Assembly: GCA_021790195.1 (NCBI GenBank)
Contig: JAJYIF010000023.1
Coordinates: 1-46,313, forward strand
DNA from: Nitrospirota bacterium
GTDB taxonomy: Bacteria > Nitrospirota > Thermodesulfovibrionia > Thermodesulfovibrionales > UBA9159
Length of the DNA stretch: 46,313 nucleotides
Direction of reading: 5' to 3'
A program made the translations under genes and the position numbers. The notes under the pieces were generated by a model, which did not search any database, was not told where the DNA came from, and saw only the letters and a list, made by a program, of their open reading frames with translations. Positions 9,276-17,128 of the stretch are shown piece after piece; within the stretch, counting starts at the first letter, position 1; every line of letters starts with the position of its first letter.

Positions 9276-9473
9276 ATTATTCATAAAATATGGGCAGGCG
9301 TTGCGCAAAACTTTTTTGTTTCGACACCTTAAATATAAATTTCCAATAAACATTTCGAACATACTGCCACGATCGGTTTTCATTAATCCCGGCTTCACGA
9401 TCATGATACTCCGTCGATTTCAAAAAAGTTTTGAGTCGTGTCTGCCCTTCACACAACAAAGTTCATGAATAAT
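9276..9473. mobile_element. MITE-like element or IS remnant, 198 bp
   Basis: The ends are inverted copies. ATTATTCAT (9276-9284) matches ATGAATAAT (9465-9473); GGGCAG (9292-9297) matches CTGCCC (9442-9447); CAAAACTTTTTTG (9306-9318) matches CAAAAAAGTTTTG (9421-9433). The last two blocks are separated by eight bases in both arms, so they are in register. The outer spacer differs by ten bases. The middle (9319-9420) codes for nothing I recognise. A 60-residue minus-strand frame spans much of it but starts with TTG without a ribosome-binding site. I see no clear target-site duplication. The family is unknown. Confidence 0.55.
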
Positions 9474-9498
9474 CCGGGTTAATCTGCGAAGCGACTGT

Positions 9499-11046
9499 TC
9501 AGCGCAGCGTCTTCTTCCTTATTATCTCTCTTACCATGGCATCAACGGTCGCTTCTTCGGGCATGATATCGACCTTCAGCCCCGCCTTTTCGATGGCCTT
9601 TGCCGTTATGGGACCGATGACCGCGATGCTCACTTCCTTCAAAAGGTCCTGCGCCTCCTGTCCCATGATCTCAACGAAATTGCTGAAGGTAGCAGCGCTC
9701 GTAAAAGTCGCCACGGTGATACGGCCTTCCTTTAAAAACCGCTTCAGTCTTCTGCCGTGAAGCTCCGGCTTAACGGCCCTGTAAGCCGGCGGGATGTCTA
9801 TTACGCCGCCGAGTTCTCTCACCTTCTGGGGGAACAGCTCTCTTGCGACTTCCGCTCTCGGCAGGAGAAAACGCATTCCCTTCAAAAGCAGGGGCGGGGT
9901 CGCCCCGCCGTCGCTCCTGACCTCCCTTATGAACATCTCGATGAGACCCTCGGCCCTGAATTCCTCCGGGATCAGATCGACCTTCATCCCATATTTCCTG
10001 ACCTCCTCCGCTGTTTTGCTTCCGATGGAGCATATCTTCAGCCCTTTAAGGTCCCTTATGTCGCGCTCCAGTTCGAAGTATCTTCTCAGGAAATGCCTGA
10101 CGCCGTTTGCGCTCGTAAATATTATCCAGTTGTAGGACTGGATCCGCTCTATTGCCGAATCCAGCTCCTCATAGCTCTCCGGAGGAACGACCTCGATGGT
10201 CGGGAACTCTATTATCTCCGCGCCCAAGTCTTCGAGGAGTTCAAACCCGCCCGAATGTTCCCTCGTAACGAGCACCCTCTGGCCGAACAGGGGTTTGTCC
10301 TCGTACCATTTAAGTTTGTCCCTCAACCTCACCACGTCACCTATAACCACCACGGCCGGAGGTTTTATCTCTTTCTCCCTTACTGTCGCAACTATCTCAG
10401 CAAGCGTGCTGACTATCGTCCTCTGATCGGGCCTTGTGCCCCACCTGACGACCGCAACCGGCGTGTCCGGGCTTCTTCCGTTCTTGACAAGTTTTTCCAC
10501 AAGCGCCTTAAGGTTCCTTACCGCCATAAGGACCACGAGGGTCCCGACCCCTGTGGCGAGCTTGGCCCAGTCAATGGCCGATTCTCCCTTGGTCGTGTCT
10601 TCGTAGCCGGGCACTACGGCGAAGGAGGACGAATAAAGTCGGTGGGTAAGAGGTATGCCGGCATAGGCCGGCGCCGCCACCGCCGAACTCACCCCCGGGA
10701 CAACTTCGAATTCAATGCCGGCGCCCACAAGGGCCTCGGCCTCTTCTCCTCCCCTTCCAAAAACAAAGGGATCACCCCCTTTAAGCCTGCAGATGATCTT
10801 GCCCTCTCCTGCTTTCTCTATAAGGAGCGAGTTTATCTCCTCCTGCGTCATGGCGTGGTGCCCGCCCCTCTTCCCAGCATAGATAAACTCCGCATTGTGG
10901 TTGATGTAGTTCAGGATCTGGGCGTTCAGGTGAAAATCGTAGACCACAACCTCAGCCTTTTGAAGACACCTCATCCCTTTTACGGTGAGGAGACCTATAT
11001 CTCCCGGACCCGCTCCTACAAGATAAACCTTCCCTTTCTTTTTCAT
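9499..11046 (-). CDS. cobA-hemD: Fused uroporphyrinogen-III C-methyltransferase / uroporphyrinogen-III synthase
   Basis: A bifunctional tetrapyrrole enzyme of 515 residues. Residues about 5-240 are the SAM-dependent methyltransferase making precorrin-2: VYLVGAGPGDIGLLTVKG, RLKGGDPFVFGRGGEEA and VPGVSSAVAAPAYAGIPLTH are diagnostic. Residues about 255-510 are HemD, which closes and inverts ring D of hydroxymethylbilane: RVLVTRE, IIFTSANGVRHF and TFTSAATFSNF are visible. The fusion is known in several anaerobes. It feeds siroheme, cobalamin or alternative haem routes, relevant to the multihaem cytochrome at the right edge. The ATG at 11046 has no Shine-Dalgarno sequence. No other haem gene is adjacent. 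Confidence 0.95.
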   Translation of the reverse strand: MKKKGKVYLVGAGPGDIGLLTVKGMRCLQKAEVVVYDFHLNAQILNYINHNAEFIYAGKRGGHHAMTQEEINSLLIEKAGEGKIICRLKGGDPFVFGRGGEEAEALVGAGIEFEVVPGVSSAVAAPAYAGIPLTHRLYSSSFAVVPGYEDTTKGESAIDWAKLATGVGTLVVLMAVRNLKALVEKLVKNGRSPDTPVAVVRWGTRPDQRTIVSTLAEIVATVREKEIKPPAVVVIGDVVRLRDKLKWYEDKPLFGQRVLVTREHSGGFELLEDLGAEIIEFPTIEVVPPESYEELDSAIERIQSYNWIIFTSANGVRHFLRRYFELERDIRDLKGLKICSIGSKTAEEVRKYGMKVDLIPEEFRAEGLIEMFIREVRSDGGATPPLLLKGMRFLLPRAEVARELFPQKVRELGGVIDIPPAYRAVKPELHGRRLKRFLKEGRITVATFTSAATFSNFVEIMGQEAQDLLKEVSIAVIGPITAKAIEKAGLKVDIMPEEATVDAMVREIIRKKTLR

Positions 11047-11145
11047 TGGCGATTCAAAAAAAGACCCTTCTCAAGAGAAATCAAGCATTGATTGCGACAT
11101 GCTCTGACCATACGGCAGCTGTCAAGGATATAAGAATATAAAAGC

Positions 11146-11403
11146 TCAGGGGTGAGAACCGGGCGGCATCACTGTCATGCCCTTATGGATTCTTTCTCCC
11201 CCTTCGACCGGCCTTCCGATAGAAATCTTTTCTTTAACGGATTCAATCACGATCGTTCCGGCCCTTTCCATGGACGTATCCAGGACCTCGCCCGTATCAG
11301 GGTCCCTGATCTGTTCAGAGCTTCCGATTACAAAGGTCTGTCCGGGTTCGACCCCTTCTCTTGCGCCGCGATTTATGTAGACCATCCCGCCCTTGGTAAT
11401 CAC
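11146..11403 (-). CDS. Orphan CsgG/FlgT-type C-terminal domain protein (possible remnant)
   Basis: An 85-residue protein: GGMVYINRGAREGVEPGQTF, then DPDTGEVLD, and IESVKEKISIGRPVEGGE. This order (inside-out Gly-x-x-x-G start, DPxTGEVL, then a K[LI]S motif) resembles the C-terminal domain found after CsgG-like or FlgT-like periplasmic domains. Here nothing precedes it. There is no signal peptide, and an in-frame TAA lies just before the start. The start is GTG 11403 with AAGGAA six bases upstream, so translation is plausible. It could be a real mini-protein or the 3' fragment of a lost exporter/assembly gene. It sits upstream of cobA-hemD on the same strand. Confidence 0.5.
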   Translation of the reverse strand: MITKGGMVYINRGAREGVEPGQTFVIGSSEQIRDPDTGEVLDTSMERAGTIVIESVKEKISIGRPVEGGERIHKGMTVMPPGSHP

Positions 11404-11584
11404 GACGGTTCCTTATATGCAACTCCCCCTTTCGAAAGATAAAATCATTATATGTGAGAGTTCCTTTATTTTTCAAGCTTCCGACGTCGCTTCATAGGGA
11501 TCGAAAGGAGACCGGAATAGTTAGCGCGCTGCTCAGGTCTCACACTTAGGGTCTCTCCGGATCGTGCTATACTTTGAGGAAAAG

Positions 11585-12925
<1,341 letters not shown>

Positions 12926-12966
12926 TACCCGGGAAATCTGTTTAGTCTTTTTTAGCGTTCTTTGCG

Positions 12967-12986
12967 CCTGCCTGCCGGCAGGCAGG
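12967..12986. repeat. Perfect 20-bp palindrome between nucleoside genes
   Basis: CCTGCCTGCCGGCAGGCAGG is a perfect palindrome in the 91-base gap between the phosphorylase and dGTPase genes. No U-tract follows, so it is not a standard terminator. It has the look of a dispersed REP-type unit, and its arm contains a direct repeat of CCTG. Confidence 0.6.
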
Positions 12987-13016
12987 GCTTTGCATGAAAT
13001 ATTTTTGGATTCTTTA

Positions 13017-14054
13017 ATGACGATCCGTGAGCAGACAGAAGAGATAGAGAGGAAGACCCTTCATCCAAAGGCTTGTCTCAGCTCCAGAAGCAGGGGCAGG
13101 GCCAAGAAGGAAAAGGAAGGGGATATAAGGACATGCTTTCAGAGGGACAGGGACAGGATCATCCATTCGAAGGCCTTCAGGAGGCTGAAGCACAAGACGC
13201 AGGTCTTCCTCGCTCCGAAGGGGGACCATTACAGGACGAGACTGACACATGTCCTGGAAGTCTCACAGATTGCAAGGACGATTGCTAGGGCGCTGCGGCT
13301 TAACGAAGACCTGACCGAGGCCATCGCCCTCGGGCACGACCTCGGCCATACTCCCTTCGGACACGCAGGAGAATCCGTACTGAGGGAAATCCACCCGGGG
13401 GGCTTTGACCACTACAAACAGAGTCTCAGGGTCGTGGACTTTCTCGAAAGAAAAGGCGAAGGACTCAATCTCACCTACGAGGTCAGAAACGGGATAGTGA
13501 CACATTCCAAGGGCAAAGGGGCGATAATTCCGGAGAAGCAAAAAGAGAGGTCTCTGACACTTGAGGGACTCGTTGTGAGGATATCAGACATCATCGCCTA
13601 TACTAACCATGACCTGGATGACGCCCTTAGGGCGGGCGTGATAAAGAAGACCGACATCCCCAAAGACATTGTATCGGCCCTTGGCGACACCCAGTCAAAA
13701 AGAATAGACACAATGGTGAAGGATGTGGTTTATAATACTTTTTCTTCCGATATGGAGCTGATCTCGATGAGTGAAGATATTTCGTTTGCCACTTACAAAC
13801 TGAGGGACTTTCTGTTTGAACGAGTATACGAAGGGAAAAAGATAATGGTCGAATTCAACAAGGCGAGGAAGATCCTCCGGGACCTCTATGAATATTATCT
13901 CGAACATATCGAGGAGGTCTTCAGAAATATTCCTGCGGAAAAGAAGGCGAGCAGGCACAGGGTCGTGTGCGACTTTGTCGCGGGCATGACCGACGGCTTT
14001 GCAATGGAGACCTACGAGAGGCTGTTCCTGCCGCAGCAATGGGCGACCCTATGA
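13017..14054 (+). CDS. dgt: Deoxyguanosinetriphosphate triphosphohydrolase-like protein
   Basis: An HD-superfamily dNTPase of 345 residues that removes triphosphate from dNTPs. The metal site is visible: [19 protein letters not shown] (H), then [15 protein letters not shown] (HD), and the late Asp in [31 protein letters not shown] near residue 55 is family-typical. The N-terminus [11 protein letters not shown] matches the start of the dGTPase-like subfamily, so I take ATG 13017 rather than the TTG at 12990. There is no clear ribosome-binding site. The stop overlaps the glucan phosphorylase start (ATGA). Confidence 0.92.
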   Translation: MTIREQTEEIERKTLHPKACLSSRSRGRAKKEKEGDIRTCFQRDRDRIIHSKAFRRLKHKTQVFLAPKGDHYRTRLTHVLEVSQIARTIARALRLNEDLTEAIALGHDLGHTPFGHAGESVLREIHPGGFDHYKQSLRVVDFLERKGEGLNLTYEVRNGIVTHSKGKGAIIPEKQKERSLTLEGLVVRISDIIAYTNHDLDDALRAGVIKKTDIPKDIVSALGDTQSKRIDTMVKDVVYNTFSSDMELISMSEDISFATYKLRDFLFERVYEGKKIMVEFNKARKILRDLYEYYLEHIEEVFRNIPAEKKASRHRVVCDFVAGMTDGFAMETYERLFLPQQWATL

Positions 14055-15778
14055 GTCCGGAGCTATTGCAAAGGCTCACCGAGGAGCCGAAGATAGCCTA
14101 TTTCTCCATGGAGATAGGCCTCACCGCCGAGATTCCGACTTACAGCGGCGGTCTCGGGGTGCTGGCGGGCGATACCATAAAATCCGCCGCCGACCTCGCT
14201 CTTCCCATGGTAGCGGTCACCCTCATCGACAAAAGGGGTTACTTCCGTCAGGTACTCGACAAGAACGGCAGGCAGACCGAGGAGCCAGAGGAATGGAAGC
14301 CTTCCCAGTTCATGAAACTCCTGCCGGATAAGATATCGGTCGAGATCGAAGGCCGGGAAGTCCTTGTGCAGTCGTGGCTGTATGAGGTGAAGAGTCTGAC
14401 CGGGGGAAACGTCCCTGTCTTCTTCCTCGACACCGACATGCCCGAAAACGGGGCGGATGACCGCGAGATCACCGCTTCGCTTTACGGAGGAGACAGGACC
14501 TACAGGCTGAAGCAGGAGATTGTGCTCGGCATCGGAGGCGCACGGATGCTTCGCCGTCTGGGCTTCGAGATCAAGAAATACCACATGAACGAGGGACACG
14601 CGAGTCTTCTTGCCCTCGAACTCCTTAAGGAGCATAAGAGAGACATAGAGGAGGTGTGGGATGAGCGTCTCGTATGGGACGTGGAGAAGGTGAGAGGTCT
14701 GTGCGTCTTTACGACCCACACCCCGGTCGAGGCGGGGCACGATAAATTCCCCTATGATCTGGTCTCAAAGGTCCTCGGGGAGCCGATACCCCTCGAAGTG
14801 ATAAAGGACCTGGGCGGAAGGGACAGCCTCAACATGACCCTCCTTGCGCTGAATCTGAGCAGATATATAAACGGCGTCGCGAAAAAACATGGGGAGGTCT
14901 CCCAGGACATGTTTCCCGGATACAAGATACACGCGATAACTAACGGCGTTCATTCTTACACCTGGACGTGCGAGAGTTTCAAAAAGATCTACGACAAGTA
15001 TCTTCCGGGATGGGCCAACGAGCCTGAGTTGTTTGTGAGGGTGGGTCGCATTCCCGACGAAGAGATCTGGGCCGCCCACATGGAGGCAAAGAAGATCCTT
15101 GCGGACTTCGTAAAGGCCGGGACCGATATAGTCATCAATCCCGAGCTATTTACCATAGGCTTTGCAAGAAGGGCAACCGCTTACAAGCGGCCCGATCTGC
15201 TCTTCACGGACATGGACAGACTTCTCAAGATAGGGAGAGGGAGACTGCAGATAATTTACGCCGGAAAGGCCCACCCAAAAGACGAGGCCGGCAAATGGCT
15301 GATAGAAAAGATATTTGCGATAGAGGAGAAGCTCAGTGGGAGCATCGACATAGCCTATCTTCCGAACTACAACATGGACATGGCACTTAAGCTTGTCTCC
15401 GGGGTCGATGTGTGGCTGAATACGCCGAAGAGACCTCTGGAGGCTTCAGGGACAAGCGGGATGAAGGCGTCGCATAACGGCGTCCCCAATTTCAGCGTTT
15501 TGGACGGCTGGTGGATAGAGGGACATATCGAAGGCTTCACCGGCTGGTCCATCGGTCCGTATCATTCCGGGAACCACTTTTCCGAAAGCGGCGGGCAGGA
15601 CGACTCAAAAGATGCCGAAGACCTCTATGACAAGCTTGAAGACATAATCCTGCCCACGTATTATAACGACAGGCACAGGTGGATCAGGATAATGCAGAAC
15701 GCCATAGGGAAAAACGCCTATTACTTCAACTCCCACAGGATGATGCGCCGTTACGTCACCGAGGCGTATATAAGGTAA
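14051..15778 (+). CDS. glgP: Alpha-glucan (glycogen/maltodextrin) phosphorylase
   Basis: A GT35 phosphorylase of 575 residues that releases glucose-1-phosphate from alpha-1,4-glucans. The N-terminus [35 protein letters not shown] near residue 180, [12 protein letters not shown], and the PLP-lysine region [19 protein letters not shown] near residue 475 are all present. The length fits the short alpha-glucan phosphorylase subfamily rather than the 800-residue classical type. ATG 14051 overlaps the dgt stop by four bases. A second ATG at 14039 is possible, and neither has a strong ribosome-binding site. Its product would be used by the hexomutase at 2592, if that enzyme acts on glucose. Confidence 0.93.
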   Translation: MSPELLQRLTEEPKIAYFSMEIGLTAEIPTYSGGLGVLAGDTIKSAADLALPMVAVTLIDKRGYFRQVLDKNGRQTEEPEEWKPSQFMKLLPDKISVEIEGREVLVQSWLYEVKSLTGGNVPVFFLDTDMPENGADDREITASLYGGDRTYRLKQEIVLGIGGARMLRRLGFEIKKYHMNEGHASLLALELLKEHKRDIEEVWDERLVWDVEKVRGLCVFTTHTPVEAGHDKFPYDLVSKVLGEPIPLEVIKDLGGRDSLNMTLLALNLSRYINGVAKKHGEVSQDMFPGYKIHAITNGVHSYTWTCESFKKIYDKYLPGWANEPELFVRVGRIPDEEIWAAHMEAKKILADFVKAGTDIVINPELFTIGFARRATAYKRPDLLFTDMDRLLKIGRGRLQIIYAGKAHPKDEAGKWLIEKIFAIEEKLSGSIDIAYLPNYNMDMALKLVSGVDVWLNTPKRPLEASGTSGMKASHNGVPNFSVLDGWWIEGHIEGFTGWSIGPYHSGNHFSESGGQDDSKDAEDLYDKLEDIILPTYYNDRHRWIRIMQNAIGKNAYYFNSHRMMRRYVTEAYIR

Positions 15779-15797
15779 TATCGCTCTCGCTCAGCAT

Positions 15798-16328
15798 TTA
15801 CCGCCGCGCTAGAAGTCTTCCCTCGATATCTATATGGTCCGATTCTATCTCCGATAGGGCGGTGAAGACCTTCCTCACCCTCGGTTCTATTGCATCTCCG
15901 GCGAATTTCTTGTAGAGGGTTGAAGCGGCGACTTCGCGCGCATGCGCCGTTGTCAGGTTCTTCTTGTCATCATCGCTTGCCTGTGATTCCTCGCGCCCGG
16001 GCTGGGGCACTTCGCACTTGAGCATCTTTCTGATCACCGAGGCATGTTCGGCCTCTACCTTCGAAAGATATTTAAAGATCCCCTGAAGTTCGACATCGCT
16101 TGTCCTTGCCATAGCGTCCCGATAGAAAGGCGCATTGTCCACTTCCAGCTGAAGCGACCTTTCGAGGTTCTTCTTCGAAGCATCCGATAGCTCCATGTCC
16201 ATATTCTCGTCTTTCCACCGGTCCGCCTCGACAATATATACGGCCTTTGCGCCGCAAAAGGGGCAGTTCGAAGGTTTTCCCTTTCCCATGTAGGTCTCGC
16301 CGCAGATCAAGCACCGATAAGCATCCAT
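15798..16328 (-). CDS. Rubrerythrin-like protein with N-terminal rubredoxin-type knuckle
   Basis: A 176-residue non-haem iron protein. Residues 1-30 carry two zinc/iron knuckles (CLICGETY and CPFCGAK), as in rubredoxin. Residues about 45-175 are a ferritin-like helical bundle with the iron-ligand glutamates expected in LQLEVDNAPFYRDA, KVEAEHASVIRKM, AREVAASTLYKKF and EIESDHIDIE. The order rubredoxin-then-ferritin is that of reversed or nigerythrin-like variants. The likely role is peroxide or oxygen protection in an anaerobe. AGGAGG lies six bases before the ATG. It is convergent with glgP, 19 bases away. Confidence 0.85.
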   Translation of the reverse strand: MDAYRCLICGETYMGKGKPSNCPFCGAKAVYIVEADRWKDENMDMELSDASKKNLERSLQLEVDNAPFYRDAMARTSDVELQGIFKYLSKVEAEHASVIRKMLKCEVPQPGREESQASDDDKKNLTTAHAREVAASTLYKKFAGDAIEPRVRKVFTALSEIESDHIDIEGRLLARR

Positions 16329-16642
16329 ATCGCACCTCCTAAAAACAATATTCTCAAGAATCAGATTGTTCTATTCTACCGGCTATGAAGTTAGAGTTGC
16401 AAATTCCGTTTAGAACTGTCTTATGGTTTACCTTGTCTGAGTCTAAAAGTGTACCCCCAAAATACCCATATCGGGTGATTTACTTTGTTTACGTGAAATG
16501 ATAGCCTTGACCAATATTCCCGGGAGACAAGCGTAAACTGCGTCTCTGAATAGACATAACCGTCAGGCCTCTCTCTTCAAGGGAGAGAACCAAACAAGGA
16601 GGGGCTATGGAAAGTTCGCGACAAACAAACCACCAAGGCTTC
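16329..16642 (+). other. Intergenic region with leader-like structure and a strong start site leading nowhere
   Basis: No gene is evident in this 314-base gap. On the plus strand it contains a hairpin (GAGAC ... GTCTC, about 16523-16546) and another around CTCTCTTCAAGGGAGAG (about 16569-16585). AAGGAGGGGCT follows, with an ATG at 16607. After about 12 codons that frame runs antisense into ogt and codes for nothing recognisable. It looks like a truncated gene start with its 5' leader, or chance. The left part would carry the rubrerythrin promoter on the minus strand. Confidence 0.3.
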
Positions 16643-17128
16643 TTATTTCTTCCCCATAAGATAATAGTACTCCATATCGAGGAGCCGCCGCTTTATGTCT
16701 ATCCCGGAGGAGTAACCTCCGATGGAGCCGTCGGATTCGATGATCCGGTGACACGGAATGACTATGGGAATAGGGTTCCGGCCCAGTGCGCGGCCGACGG
16801 CCCTCACCGCCTTTGGATTTCCCACCTTCTCCGCAAGCCACTTGTACGGCCTCGTCTCTCCGAAAGGCACCTGTCTCAGGGAAAGCCATACCTTTTTTTC
16901 GAAGTCAGTGACCCGTAGAAAGACGATGTCCTGATCGAATTCCCTCAGCCTGCCGTGGAAATAGTCGTTCAGTTGCTCCTTGAAAGACCCTTTCACCCTC
17001 CCTTTCGAACACGAGGGCTTCTCCCGGTTGAACCTTATCTCGGCAAGCCTTCCGCCCGAAAACACGAGATAGAGAACGCCCAGAGGACTTTCCACGGAGT
17101 CAAAAAACAGGTCAGTCTTTGGACTCAA
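16643..17128 (-). CDS. ogt: Methylated-DNA--protein-cysteine methyltransferase
   Basis: A suicide DNA-repair protein that transfers O6-alkyl groups from guanine to its own cysteine. The active site PCHRII lies near residue 126 within PIPIVIPCHRIIESDGSIGG. The winged-helix part starts FEKKVWLSLRQVPFGETRPY with KWLAEKVGNPKAVRAVG. The 161-residue length is normal. The start appears to be TTG 17128 with GGAAGAGG a few bases upstream; a GTG slightly downstream is an alternative. It overlaps the 3' end of the hybrid kinase gene by 17 bases, so it is probably the last gene of that transcript. Confidence 0.93.
   Translation of the reverse strand: MSPKTDLFFDSVESPLGVLYLVFSGGRLAEIRFNREKPSCSKGRVKGSFKEQLNDYFHGRLREFDQDIVFLRVTDFEKKVWLSLRQVPFGETRPYKWLAEKVGNPKAVRAVGRALGRNPIPIVIPCHRIIESDGSIGGYSSGIDIKRRLLDMEYYYLMGKK

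Noticed and set aside
9277-9459. 60-codon frame inside the MITE-like element
   Set aside because: TTG start without ribosome-binding site, and the frame spans the inverted ends; no transposase motif.
9757-11091. 444-codon plus-strand frame opposite cobA-hemD
   Set aside because: Antisense to a well-supported fused enzyme; rich in Arg/His/Pro without domain patterns.
16607-16918. 103-codon plus-strand gene with strong ribosome-binding site
   Set aside because: All but the first dozen codons are antisense to the well-supported ogt gene, so the frame as a whole is not accepted; only the leader is reported.
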